This document shows, one piece after another, positions 1 through 12,124 of a stretch of DNA of 64,000 nucleotides. The stretch is from Sipunculus nudus (Eukaryota > Annelida > Sipuncula > Golfingiida > Sipunculidae). The notes below the pieces were generated by a model. It was given only the letters and a program-made list of their open reading frames with translations. It did not search any database and was not told where the DNA came from. How positions within the stretch are numbered: the first letter of the stretch is position 1; each line of letters begins with the position of its first letter. Position numbers and translations under genes: made by a program. The stretch covers positions 42,204,456 to 42,268,455 of the forward strand of contig CM049318.1 in the NCBI GenBank assembly GCA_026874595.1. The letters run 5' to 3'.

Positions 1-2037
1 CTGCAGAAACTAAGTCGTGTTCACACAGTGATAAATTTGCTAAATCATCTTAATACAACCTATGTATCAGTGTTACATTGATGGTAAATATATTACCCAA
101 CCGGAAAAACGAACAAAAATTTCCCAAGATATCGGTGATTCTTTAAATTTAAACACTTGATTTACACGTATCGTCGAGATTAATCGTAGGGTAATGTGGG
201 TCGTTACTTCAACAAAGGTTTTTGAACCTGAACCACACATCAGCAAGGATATTTTTTAACGTTGCCTTGAGGGACTGTGATCTTAGCCCCTGCAGGTATT
301 AACAGATACACAGATCATATTAAGCCGGACCAATTCAATCAGTTTAATAGGTGGAGCCGCCACATGAATCCAATGTGCGAGGAGTTGATGGATCGCTACC
401 ACCGTCCCTTGACCTCATTAGACGTGAGAGGTTTGATTGATAGAAACCGGAAACACGAATGTAACTTCCGGGCGGGTCAAGTTCACTAGGTTGTTCGTGG
501 TTGTCCGTGTAGGACTGTATGGGCTACGTATAGGCTTGTTTTATGTATAATCGACAGGACAGCAAGTCGTCCAGGATCATCAGGCAGATATAGACGTGGC
601 ATTGCGTGTGTCCACAATGTAATTGTATAAATAATGATGGTGGCGGATTGAACATGCATCATGTAGGTGTCACTTTCTGGCAATGCTTTAAGTGTTCAAA
701 TTCAAAATGTTGAAATCCTCACATCACTGTGCAATAAGTGAAAGTAACAGCCCGAGTATATTGGTTACTCAAACACAAAACCGGCATGAGCGTCTTCTAC
801 ATTGTCTACCTTTTTATATGGCTGTCAGTTGAACAAAGTATCTGGATTTCAAATAAATAATTCTAATTTCCAAAAAGGTATGCGACAAGGTTATAATATA
901 CGTTTCCTGACTGTTTGGGAAGTAAGAATTTCAAGTTCACAATGACATTACATATTTTAATTGGTGGAATTTTAAATATCTGTGCTCGCATACTTACCAC
1001 ATCATGCATGGCATATGGCCATTATCAGCATCTGATAACCACGTGTACTTCATTTCCTATATGCAAATGAGGGTGTACATCCTCCCAAGCTGAGGTTTCA
1101 ATCCGCTGATATTCTTGTATCTAGAGCACCCTGTCATTAACAAAAGAATGATGGTACTGAAACGAAAATCCGACAACAGGAAATTGACTCCTTTTCGTTG
1201 ACACAAAATTTTAATCTTTAACTCTCATAATACTGTTTTTGAACTTTCGTAATAATACAGGTTTGTCTCTGTTTGGATAAAAATGTAAAAGATATATAAA
1301 TGCCTGTATTACAAATATCGACGTTCGCTGTTTTCATTGACTAGCGTATTCATTAACCATGGGGGTAACAGGTCAGACTTTGGGACCATCTCCTTGATTT
1401 GAATTAGATAAACTTCCTTCTTTCTGGAAACATACTCACACGCAAACATGCACACGCGTAAGCACACATATACACACAAGGACAATCATGTATACTTGTA
1501 TAATGTTAACTTCTTATAACACAACCCTTTAACCAGCCGAAACGATGCACGATATGATAAATTTGGCATCAGCCTATTCGAAATGAGCTCGCATGTAGAA
1601 TGCGTTACAATTAGGGCCTATATCTCATTATGTAAGCATTCACTGGCTTTACCATGCGTCTTTCTTCTTAACCTACCGCACGGGAGCGACATCTTGTGGG
1701 TAGCAGGGCAGTTACTATGTTGCATTGTTCACCTGAATCCGTGACCCAAAGGCGATTTAAAACATGACCTCAGCCTGCATAAACAATTATTTCGACCAGT
1801 TTTTGAATGTTGGATGCGTAATCAACTGTAATGCACACTCCGGATTTACCGATGGTTTGAGCACAGCCTCTGAGCCCGTATTGCTGACATTATCATTCAC
1901 GAATGTGCCTTGGTCCCGCCACCATCAAACAGTCCAGCCTAGTCCCTCAAGACCGGCTTCTTGTTCCAACGTTTCCTAATAGCACAGTCTGTTAAGTATT
2001 CACATTTTGTAACAAGTCCAGATATAACACAAAATAC
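1..2037. other. Unique intergenic sequence, no gene seen
   Basis: No ORF above about 70 codons and no recognisable protein, RNA or transposon end was found. Short CA-rich stretches occur near 1440-1485. Confidence 0.5.
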
Positions 2038-2245
2038 AAGAAAATGGCGGGCATTTTGAAATTCAATATGGCGGTCTAACCTAATTTGTAAACTAGACAG
2101 GCAAGGGTTTTAAAGGAATCCCCGGTATCCCAAACATAGGTGTCGCCACCATTTACATTTCTCTACGGTACACACAAGTAACAGAGTATAGGAAAAATAT
2201 AAGAAAAACCGCGGTCATTTTGAAATTCAAATGGTGGTTGAAAAA
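2038..2245 (+). repeat. Two diverged units of a ~162-bp repeat
   Basis: A segment containing GGCATTTTGAAATTCAA (about 2047) recurs in altered form as GGTCATTTTGAAATTCAA about 162 bp later, each followed by a related ATGG(C/T)GG stretch. It looks like an old tandem duplication or a fragment of a dispersed repeat. Confidence 0.4.
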
Positions 2246-2695
2246 TATGATACCTCACAATTTTGGAATCAGCATCCCCAAATTAATAAATCTAGTCACA
2301 ATTTGGCACAATTATCCCACTTGGATCCTGATATCTGACACAGGATTCTACAATAATTGAAATATCAGAGCCGGCTTTACTGTGTTGGTGAGACACGTTT
2401 CATGATCCTGCGTGGGGAAAGCGGACCTCCGTTCGTGTTAGTTTGTTATTCATGCAGCGTCTGGTGGAGGGCACCTTGTCCAGACAACATTGATTGTTCA
2501 GTCAAAACGCTGTTGTTATATTCTGGCATTCTAAATTATATATAGGGGCAGTAGGTCAGGAGTCACATACATTAATGAAAAAGGTTGAAGGCTGGATAGT
2601 CTGGATAACAAAGTGTATGCTAGCTAGCAGTTTTATATATATACAACCAATAGCCTGCACATGGTAAAGGCGTAACCGCAGCTGAGACATTTATT
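2246..2695. other. Intergenic sequence before the 48-bp array
   Basis: Nothing recognisable apart from a short TA run near 2633-2642. Confidence 0.45.
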
Positions 2696-4103
2696 ACATT
2701 ATACCCTGTTACTTACTGCTGCTATACTAATACCACTAACCTTACATCATACCCTGGTACGTACTGCTGCTAAACAATTACCACTAACCTTACATCATAC
2801 CCTGGTACTTACTGCTGCTATACTAATACCAATAACCTTACATTATACCCTGGTACTTACTGCTGCTATACTAATACCACTAACCTTACATCATACCCTG
2901 GTACTTACTGCTGCTATACTAATACCACTAACTTTACATCATACCCTGGTACTTACTGCTGCTATACTAATACCACTAACCTTACATTATACCCTGGTAC
3001 TTACTGCTGCTATACTAATACCACTAACCTTACATTATACCCTGGTACTTACTGCTGCTATACTAATACCACTAACCTTACATTATACCCTGGTACTTAC
3101 TGCTGCTAAACAATTACCACTAGCCTTACATTATACCCTGGTACTTACTGCTGCTATACTAATACCACTAACCTTACATTATACCCTGGTACTTACTGCT
3201 GCTATACTAATACCACTAGCCTTACATTATACCCTGGTACTTACTGCTGCTATACTAATACCACTAACCTTACATTATACCCTGGTACTTACTGCTGCTA
3301 TACTAATACCACTAACCTTACATTATACCCTGGTACTTACTGCTGCTAAACAATTACCACTAACCTTACATTATACCCTGGTACTTACTGCTGCTATACT
3401 AATACCACTAACCTTACATTATACCCTGGTACTTACTGCTGCTATACTAATACCACTAACCTTACATCATACCCTGGTACTTACTGCTGCTATACTAATA
3501 CCACTAACCTTACATCATACCCTGGTACTTACTGCTGCTATACTAATACCACTAACCTTACATTATACCCTGGTACTTACTGCTGCTATACTAATACCAC
3601 TAACCTTACATTATACCCTGGTACTTACTGCTGCTATACTAATACCACTAGCCTTACATTATACCCTGGTACTTACTGCTGCTATACTAATACCACTAAC
3701 CTTACATTATACCCTGGTACTTACTGCTGCTATACTAATACCACTAACCTTACATTATACCCTGGTACTTACTGCTGCTATACAAATACCACTAGCCTTA
3801 CATTATACCCTGGTACTTACTGCTGCTATACAAATACCACTAACCTTACATTATACCCTGGTACTTACTGCTGCTATACTAATACAACTAACCTTACATT
3901 ATACCCTGGTACTTACTGCTGCTATACTAATACCACTAACCTTACATTATACCCTGGTACTTACTGCTGCTATACAAATACCACTAGCCTTACATTATAC
4001 CCTGGTACTTACTGCTGCTATACTAATACCACTAACCTTACATTATACCCTGGTACTTACTGCTGCTATACAAATACCACTAGCCTTACATTATACCCTG
4101 TTA
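2696..4103 (+). repeat. 48-bp minisatellite, about 29 copies
   Basis: The unit begins CATTATACCCTGGTACTTAC and continues with TGCTGCTATACTAATACCAC TAACCTTA. Units differ at a few fixed positions: CATCAT versus CATTAT, TATACTAATACC versus AAACAATTACC, and CTAACC versus CTAGCC. The variants are interspersed rather than in blocks. The array starts and ends abruptly (CCTGTTAC at the left, CCTGTTATAATAAT at the right). Stops in all frames make coding unlikely. Confidence 0.95.
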
Positions 4104-4455
4104 TAATAATTGTATAAATAATAATTATTCCTCTTGTAGAAAGATTAACTTTGCCTCTTTTTATACACTAGCTGTATATAGAACCATCACACTCAAACCT
4201 AGGAAATTTTTCACACACGGATTTTATTACTGTATTTTCCTTTATGCGGGTAACTAAGTAAAATAATAACCGATGATGATTCGTTTTCTCTGTTTCAAAT
4301 TTAACAATATTTGAGAAAAAGAAGACACATTATACCTAATTCAGTAGCTTATCAAATTAAGTTTGAACAAATCTTGATTTAGATGCAAGTTGTTTTAGGA
4401 TTATGTTTTCAGACTTCACGCTTGTGGACCCCTTTCCATAAACAAACAAAACTAC
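4104..4455. other. AT-rich spacer between minisatellite and LINE 3' end
   Basis: Nothing recognisable. It is the unoccupied DNA just beyond the poly(A) end of the minus-strand LINE. Confidence 0.45.
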
Positions 4456-6890
4456 TTTTTTTTAAACAAATTCTTTATTACAATTTACATACAAAGAACA
4501 TAATTACATACAACACAACATAAACAGTGTACAAAAACAAACAAACAAGATCCCAGATATGAGATTACATTAAACAATCTAAACTGTATTAGCAATATGT
4601 GTTTTATTCTTTTTCCCCTTCAGGCAAGGGAATGAGATCCCACAATTTTACCCATTTTTTATATAAGCCGTATTTTCTTTTGTGCCTATACATTCAATCT
4701 TTTTCATGTGTTTCAGAAAAGTAAAAAATCCATGAAACTTTGGTTTTCTGTCAGATAATTTACATTTATAAATAAAGTAACGTGCGTGTATCGCAACCTT
4801 ATTGAAAGCCATATCACCCCCAGGCATGCCTAATATTTTATATTTCTCCTCTTCCAAATATGATTCAAAATGAAATTTTCTATAAACACATTTCCAGAAC
4901 TGTGTCGTAACTTCACATTCATAGAATAAATGTATCACAGTTCCTTCGTTTTGATTACAAAACGTACATTTTGGATTTCTTATAATACCCCACTTGAACA
5001 ACCTATTATTTAAAATTAGACAGTTATGATATATCTTACATTGAAATTCAACACATTTCCTATCCTTTGTTATATTTTGTATCACCTGGAAATAGAAGCT
5101 CCAATCGTTCTCATTTAGATTATATTTTTTAGTTAATTTAGCTTTTGCTGAATAAAGTTTAGGTCTCTTCTGGTCAATTAGATAGTCATACATTTCTCTT
5201 GTACTTATTTCTTCAACTTGTTTAATTACTGACTCTGTGTGACACATTAACTTACATCCCTCTATCTCTTTAATAATTCTTTTCCTAAACTGACAATTTG
5301 TTCTACAATAGCTCTATAAATCAGATAACATTTTCTTGGTACTCAACGACTGACCCATATTCCAAAATCTATACATTTTCCATTTTTTCACCGATTACAT
5401 CTCTGTTGTACCATAAACCAGCGTTAAAGATACTTTTATTAAAAACTGATTTACCATCAACCTGAATATTCTTGTTATTCCATACAAACTGTTCCATAAC
5501 TGAGTCTTTCCTAAAATTCTTCCATATTCCTAAAATATTACAATAAAATTCTGGCAGATTGTTCAATTCCTGCAAGTTATCTACTTCATAATTGCTGTAC
5601 ACGAGCACTGGAAAACCACCTAATTGATAAAGAAAGTAATCACAAAAATATTTCCAGTCTCTTTCGTTATACTTTATGTATCTTTTAATCCAATTCATTG
5701 TCTGTGCTTCAATAAAACTTTCAAAGTCTAACATACATTGACCCCCATGCTTTATATCACAGGTTAACACTGCTCTACACATACCCAGACTTTTTCCCTT
5801 TAGTCACAAAATTCCATGCACATTTGTTTATTTGTTTAATATACCCTTTTTCATGGTTAGCACTGCATATATGTGTGTAAATTTTGAGTTATATAAGGAT
5901 TTGGAAATCAGTATTCTTCCTTTGATCTCTTGTTAAATCTCTTGTTTTCCATAAGGATAATATATTTTTAACCTCAACTAATTTTGGCTCTATATTTGCT
6001 TTCAATCATACTGATTCATCTCTGTTAATAAAAATTCCCAAGGTTTTTAATTCTTTGGTCCATTTTATACCTAGAAAATTACAGTTCTCTTTATATAAAC
6101 TACCTGATAGCATTCCCTCTGTTTTTCCTCATTTATTATGAGACCAGAAATTTCTGAAAACTTATGCAACATATTCCAGAACTTTAAGGTCGAGCTTTTA
6201 CCTGAGAGTAATGCTGTGGTATCATCGGCATATAACACAAGCTTAATTTCCTTGTCTAATATAGTAATTCCTTTAATACTCTGGTCATTCCTAATGGATA
6301 TTGCTAACAATTCTAAAGATAAAATAAAAAGATATGGAGATAATGGATCACCTTGTCTTACACCTCTCCCTAAATGAAAATACCCGGATGTATGACCATT
6401 GTTAATTACACAAGCTTAGATGTTAGAGTAAAACATTTTGACCCAAGAAATTTACATCGGTCCAAAATTAAAAATTTCTAAAGTTCTGAAAATAAAATCC
6501 CATTCTAACGAATCAAAAGCTTTTTCATAATCAATACTCATTAGGTCCAGGTATGTTTCCAATGATGGTGTAATCAAGTGTATCTATAATAGTTCTTACT
6601 GCCTCTCAAATATATCGACCTTTAACGTATCCATGTTGATTCATATGTATCAAATTTGGCAACAATCTAGTGATACGCTTTGAAATTGTCTTAGTTAATA
6701 TTTTATAATCTATATTTAAAAGTGAAATGGGTCTCCAATTTTTAATGTTCGTTCTATCTTTCCCTTTCTTTTCAAAAAGTGTTAAAACCCCTTGTTTTTG
6801 TGAATTAGACATTTCTCAAATTGAGATTTGACAGTTTGGGATTATCTTATCCAAAAACACTCTTGATACGTCATTTCTCAGCTTTTAGTA
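4456..6890 (-). mobile_element. 5'-truncated L1-like LINE (LINE-A), minus strand
   Basis: On the minus strand the element runs from ORF2 reverse transcriptase at high coordinates to a 3' untranslated region ending in AATAAA (complement of 4474-4479) and a short A tail (T run 4456-4463 on the plus strand). This gives the strand, the 3' end and an RNA-mediated origin. The 5' part is missing or rearranged: an endonuclease start lies on the opposite strand just beyond 6940. Many stops and frameshifts show an old inactive copy. The family call (L1/Tx1-type) comes from the RT and C-terminal residues, not a database search. Confidence 0.85.
4648..6830 (-). pseudogene. LINE-A ORF2 remnant: reverse transcriptase and C-terminal domain
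   Basis: Four open segments line up in order on the minus strand. Segment 6606-6812 has the first RT blocks (LFEKKGKDR..IKNWRPISLLN, then NQHGYVKGRYI). Segment 6071-6310 has the catalytic YADD at 6221-6232, followed by SGLIINEEK as in L1-type RT. Segment 5369-5782 is linker. Segment 4648-5247 ends in a CX2C-X8-H-X4-C motif (residues 94, 97, 106, 111) typical of the LINE C-terminus. In life ORF2 nicks target DNA and primes reverse transcription of its own RNA. Between the segments the reading continues through stops and shifts, for example GIFINRDES near 6010-6035. It is not functional. Confidence 0.85.
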
Positions 6891-6939
6891 ATATGTGCTT
6901 GTCAAAACAGTAATTTAACCACTAAAATAGTAATTGACC

Positions 6940-7100
6940 CGGGATAGGCTGAGAGTTGTTTCTTTAAACGTAAGAGGTATAAGAGAAAAGAAAAAAAAAC
7001 CGTGCTATATAAATTTTAAATTTCAATTTAAACCTGAAGTGTCTGCCTACTGAATGTCGGCAAGTGTCGGCTGGTACGGCACTAAGAGCTTCCTTCAAAC
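6940..7100 (+). pseudogene. LINE ORF2 endonuclease N-terminus, inverted relative to its RT
   Basis: On the plus strand from about 6946 the reading is RLRVVSLNVRGIREKKK followed by INFKFQFKPEV. This matches the start of an apurinic-type LINE endonuclease, where the SLNVRG block carries the first metal/active-site Asn. It then hits a stop near 7050 and degenerates; WYGTKSF at about 7074 may continue it. The orientation is opposite to the reverse transcriptase only about 110 bp away, so it is either a 5' inversion of the same insertion or a separate fragment. Confidence 0.6.
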
Positions 7101-7487
7101 TTGGTACATTAATCACCAAAACTTTCGAAAAATACTTCTGAAACTAGTTCCTTATCACTTCCCTGAAATTAAACTAATTATTAATCATAAAAAAATTAAT
7201 GTGTATATAATATATGAAAATCAATACTTTTCTTCTAATGATACTACCACTGTTATTCAACAATAACCTTGTCATATATATACGCCAGCATAGCCGCTCA
7301 GGTCCTCAGCCACAGGGCCACCACAAAAAAAAAAAAAAAATACAAATATATCCGCTACTCTCCTCCACATGTCTCCATATGTATCTACCAATAAAGACTT
7401 GTACCAAGCATGAAATTATAATAATTACGAATAAATAAACACACCCTGTGCGCCCCCCCCCCCCCCCCAAACATCATAACAAACAAC
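7101..7487. other. AT-rich sequence with homopolymer runs
   Basis: Possible further decay of the endonuclease reading, an A run at about 7324-7340 and a C run at 7453-7468. No intact gene is visible. Confidence 0.4.
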
Positions 7488-8300
7488 TTCACAAATATCC
7501 GTGCGACTATGACCATTCCCTTCCATCTGTTAAATAATACCAATAATCTCAAATCACAAATATACCTCCTTCATCATCTTATCTAAATAATGAAATACAA
7601 TTAAATTATGAATAATGAAACTAATGAACATATCTTTTCTCGCCCTTCTTAAAATAATAAGAATGGAAATAACTATCAGCCTATACCCCTTTCAAAAATA
7701 ACCCCACAGTTAACTATCAGAACGTGTTTACACCATGGTTGACACATCCATCTGTACATTAATACCAACAATGTCAAAACAAATATGCTTCCTTTATTAT
7801 GTACCTAAAAAAATAAATATTATTAAATTTTGAATTATAAAACTAAAGAAAATACCTTTTTTCTCCTACCTTTTTAAAATTAGTAATTTTGGAATTAACT
7901 AACATCCTTACCCCTTTCAGAAATAACCTCACAAATAATGATCAGAGCGACTATGCTGTCATGGTTTATCCCACGATAATAATGTCAAATCACAAATATA
8001 CTTCATTTATCCTTTTATCTAAATAATATAAAAATTATTAAATTGTAAATAATGAAGCTAAAAAACATACCCTTTCTCTCCCCATATAAAAATAGTTATA
8101 ATGAAAATTAACTACCCCTTTCAGGAAAAAAACCCACAATTAACGATCAGAGTGACTGTGCTGTCATGGTATGTCCCATGATTTCCATATGCCCATTCAC
8201 ATCCACTTGTTAATAAGTACCAATAATGTCAAATCACAAATGTACTTTCTTCAAATGTTACGTAAATAATGAACCCAAACAGCGTACCTTTTCTCTGAAC
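7488..8300 (+). repeat. Diverged tandem repeat of ~210-245 bp, about four units
   Basis: The phrase ACCAATAATCTCAAATCAC recurs in altered form at about 7538, 7763, 7975 and 8218. Each copy is followed by an AT-rich stretch with AATAATGAA and (except the last) CCCCTTTCA, and the next unit follows after a shared block (ATCAGAGCGACTATGCTGTC). Units differ by small indels. No coding content is seen. Confidence 0.7.
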
Positions 8301-8885
8301 TTCTGTGAACTCCCCATCTTATTGCAGACCTGCGTCTCAGTTAACCAATTAAAGAAAAAAATATTTACCTTAGTTTACCTTAAAAGCTCACTCCCAAAAC
8401 TCCGTCAACTGGAACTTACGTTAATCTTAAAAGTACCAATTACCAATTAAGAAACCGTGAACCTGCCCCCACATTTCATGCACAACTTTTTGTACAAATG
8501 CTGGGCTGTAATGGCGGAAGTTTAATCCTTCTAAATATAATGCGTCCCCACTCCGTTTGCAAAGGCCGCCCCCTTAAACCTTATGTAAGAGGCTTATATT
8601 GCCCAGGGTTGTGTGTATTGTATAACATGCTTGAATTATGTAAAGCGCACGAAAGTACAAAGGAACCAAACGACAACACCAGCAAACCTGCAATGTAACC
8701 GCTGTGTTTATGCAATGAGAAAGGTTTACCCAAAATAATTTAAAAAAAAAATTAATGTTTCGTTATTTTTTTTTCAAGTGTTCCTCTTCAGTGCTATTCA
8801 AAAGTATCCACACCTTTCGTTAATGCTAATTATATTTTGATAATTATAATTTAAAGAAATATGACAAAATAATGATAACATCTTA
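8301..8885. other. AT-rich spacer between repeats and ORF1 remnant
   Basis: No gene is seen. On the minus strand this lies just downstream of the ORF1 stop, where an ORF2 start would be expected, but no endonuclease reading is detectable in that orientation. A and T runs occur near 8742 and 8766. Confidence 0.4.
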
Positions 8886-9652
8886 TTAGTCCATTTCACT
8901 TTCCTGTATTGGTACAATTGTCCCGTTGATAATCAGTCGTCCTCTGCGGAAGCAAGCTTTATCTCCATCCCTGTATGCCTGTCTCATCTGTAGCTGTGCT
9001 TTCTTTTTCCAAAATAGGTCTTCTTAAGTTAAATCAGGGACCACTGTATTGAAACCATCTTGCCCTCTCCCCTTTGTCTGCTTGAGGATTCTCTGTGTCA
9101 CTTCACGACTGAACAACCTTACTTTTATGTGTCGTTTTTGGTTTTCCTTCATTGGCCCAATTCTGTGAGCAACTTCCATTTCTCTGGTTATATCATCAGC
9201 CCTTCCTGCTCCATACTCACTTTTTAACTGCGACTGACCGAGTATTCTCCCTTCGCTCCTCACTCACATTTTTAATTCTGATATTATATTCTCTAGAATG
9301 TCTTTCTATTTCATTCATTTCTTATTTGTACTCATTTTTCATATTACTCAGCTCCCGCTTAAAGTCAGCTGTCTCTGACTGTAAGTCCTCAACTTGCTTT
9401 TTCAAACTCTACTGTTTCAGCTACACCACCTCTTGCTGAGTAAATTCTAAACTTGCCCTGTGTTCTTCCAGTTTACTGTGAAATTCCGTTTTTATCTTAT
9501 TACATTCTGTTCTAATAGTGTCTCTTGTTTCTTGTATAAGCTTTGTTATTAGTTCTGTGAGGCGCTGTTCTGCCCCCATAGTTAAACATTCAGAGCCTAC
9601 CTCTGACGTGGCGCTCATAGTTGAAGTGCTCCTGGATCTTGTCACCACTCAT
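8886..9652 (-). pseudogene. LINE ORF1-like nucleic-acid-binding protein remnant
   Basis: Reading the minus strand, 9648-9264 gives an acidic/lysine-rich, heptad-like stretch (QETRDTIRTECNKIKTEF and onward) typical of the ORF1 coiled coil, through three in-frame stops. It reaches IERHSREYNIRIKNV, which resembles the ERxSRRxNxRI block of L1-type ORF1. After a frameshift near 9260, EVAHRIGPMKENQKRHIKVR resembles the following RNA-binding block. A stop at about 9024 interrupts an otherwise open tail, DLFWKKKAQLQMRQAYRDGD then CFRRGRLIINGTIV, ending at a stop at 8886-8888. In L1 elements this protein binds the element RNA as a trimer. The copy is dead, and whether it belonged to LINE-A is unproven. 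Confidence 0.75.
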
Positions 9653-10024
9653 AAATTCCTCTATATTACTTTGTTTCTCCTTATGTTATTTGTTTTTACC
9701 ATGTTCCATATCCCTAGTTCCGTTTAAATGTCCGTTTTTTTAAATATCGCCTTAACTTTCATCTGAGCTCAAAACAGTACGTCCTTAACTGGCCGTATTG
9801 ATCACGTGATCTCCAACAAAACTACTTTACTTCAGATCTATGGCAGATTAACAAAGGCTTAAAGCATTGAACGCAGCCAACCGCAGCTGCTGATCAAGGA
9901 CTGATGTAACAATTCCTGCTGCCAGGTTTGGTCTATTTAAGTCATGGTGGGCTGTTTACGGCAGAACGTGTAGGCGCGAAACAACATTAGTATGAGGCAG
10001 TAAACCTTCAGATGCCAACTCTTG
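9653..10024. other. Spacer between ORF1 remnant and inverted-end element
   Basis: No gene or repeat end was recognised. It could include the former 5' untranslated region of the LINE. Confidence 0.4.
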
Positions 10025-10029
10025 CCGTC
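10025..10029 (+). repeat. Target-site duplication CCGTC, left
   Basis: The five bases directly before the TGTTACGACC terminus. They recur directly after the opposite terminus at 12406-12410. Confidence 0.8.
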
Positions 10030-10240
10030 TGTTACGACCCATAATGTAATAACCGGCCCATAATGTAATAGCGGCCCATATTGTAATAAGAACGACCCAT
10101 AATGTAATAATGGCCCATAATGTAATAAAAAACGACCCATATTGTAATATCCATACCCTACCTATATTGTAATAAAATCGCAAATGGGTAAAACGGTCCA
10201 TATTGTAATAAAATCGCAGGTGGGTAAAACGGCCAATAAT
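10030..10240 (+). repeat. Left terminal inverted repeat with subterminal motif array
   Basis: Successive CCCATAATGTAATAA or CCCATATTGTAATAA copies separated by short spacers such as AAAACGA and AAATCGCAAATGGGTAAAACGG. The minus-strand ORFs of 67 and 98 codons here are by-products of the repeat. Confidence 0.85.
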
Positions 10241-11217
10241 TTTATAATTCAAATTTCATGCAAATTAACTTAGACAATTCAAATATTGACTTCCCGTGAC
10301 ACGAATGTGTAAGTGAACATACAACTGGATTACATAATGACTTTATGTTTAAAACGGTGACCAAGCTAATATGAGCGAAATATGGCCATGATTCATGTTT
10401 ATCCTTTTGTTGAATCAGTGTTTAAATAGGATGATAAAGTATTTAAACAAGAAACCTTACACAAACACGTATTAAATGAATTTTGGTTTGCTGAAAACAC
10501 CATGATATTTCTTCTGGGTACATTTCCAGGATTTATTTAAGCGCCTGGGTCCATTAAAGCTGATACACTTGTATATATATATATATAATTTTTCGAAAAT
10601 AACATTACGCCCAAACAACAGAACAACAATTTGAAAAAGCCGGTTTCTGTGTTCTACAGGTTGAGCATAGGGCGCAGAGCGGGGAGATTCAGGGGCGTAA
10701 CCAGGAGTGAGGGAGAGGAGGGGGCCATGATTAGTGGTGGATCCAGAAATTCGAAGGGGGGGGGGGGGGGGGGGGGGCGTTAATATGCATATATGGGTAT
10801 TATGAAAACTGTTATATATACGTGTATATATATATATATATTGTTATTATTATTTTTATTATCATTATAATTATTATTATTATTATTATTTTAATTATTA
10901 TTATTATTATTATACGTTATATTTTACTGTATGAAAATGTGATTTTTTTATTCAATTACTAACCATGGTTTAATTAAGGTTAGTAACTGGTTCATGGGGA
11001 GGGTATTGAAGGGGTATCCACCTCCCATATTTTGACATTTTTTTTAATATGCAATGTAAAGAGGACATTTGGAGGCAATTTTTGATAAAAAAATGAGGAT
11101 TCCTGTTCCTGAAAAACTTCTCCCTTATGTCTTTGCGTAATGTAGTCAACTGTAGAGAGGTTCAAAATTAATAAAAAGAAATATGAAAAATGAAAATCAA
11201 TCACGAATTTGGGAAAT

Positions 11218-11263
<46 letters not shown>

Positions 11264-11295
11264 AATTGTTTGACGAAATAACAACTATAAAGACC

Positions 11296-11370
11296 TATAA
11301 AGACTACCGAACGCCATCATCTGAGCCTTGGAGAGTGCCTCCCAGTAATTATTACAACTGTTTGTACAAT
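11296..11370 (+). repeat. Fragment of the SINE 3' region
   Basis: ACCGAACGCCATCATCTGAG followed by CC(T)TGG(A)GAGTGCC matches the segment downstream of the tRNA-like head of the SINE at 24970. Only this part is present; no A or B box precedes it. Confidence 0.65.
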
Positions 11371-11762
11371 CCATGAGAGACCACATGTTTGCAATCGCCG
11401 AGCGATCGCAAGGGAAGCCTCCCTCAGCCTTCTTCACCCTACACGCCATCCCAGCCCCACCCCATCCCTCACGATCACAACCCCCCCCCCCCCCCTCCTC
11501 GGTTACCCGCAAATGATCGGTAATAGTAAAAGCATGGGAAAAGGGAAGGACTTAAGTTTGCTCCCAGTTACTTTGTCAGTCATATGCTATTTTGCTATTT
11601 ACTATTTTTGCTAATTACTATTCATATTATAATGTAAATGCCGTGGCCTCAAAGGAATAAAGAAATGTAGCCATTCACAAAATTATTTTAAATAATATGC
11701 CTCACCCAATCCCATTGGCCTGTTGCTAGCGGGTTTTCCTTGGTAAGTATTCCATATATATA

Positions 11763-12045
11763 TTGTAACAATGGTCAATATTGTAATAGAAATTGCCTTT
11801 TTGTTTTGAAAACGGCCAATATTATAATAATTGCCAATACCGTAATAATAAATGAGTAAAATTGCAATAACTTAACCTCACCTATACTGTAATCAGCATA
11901 GTGGGGGCTAAAATGGGCAAAAAGGCCAATATTTAAAAAAAAATGCAGTTTAGAAGATTATGATTCAATTCATTTCCAATTTAGGTAGACAACATAAATG
12001 TTGACAGTTTCACTGGATTTCCATTATGACTGCATCTCTTATACC
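11763..12045 (+). repeat. Degraded older copy of the element's left terminus
   Basis: Contains CAATATTGTAATA-type motifs (11777, 11815, 11833) and then a stretch (TTCAATTCATTTCC ... AGACAACATAAATGTTGACA ... ACTGGATT ... ATGACT) that parallels 10245-10345 inside the left end. It is therefore a diverged paralogue in the same orientation, nested in or duplicated within the element. Confidence 0.55.
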
Positions 12046-12124
12046 AATGAGGTACCAAAATAGTTGTCATTTTAGAAGGTATTCTAAACTGACATAGCGC
12101 CTGTTAGATTTGGGATTCATTCTT

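Noticed and set aside
10690-10780. Second hAT left end (CAGGGGCGTAACCAGG; GTGGTGGATCCAG)
   Set aside because: It resembles hAT ends, but no matching right end or 8-bp duplication was found.
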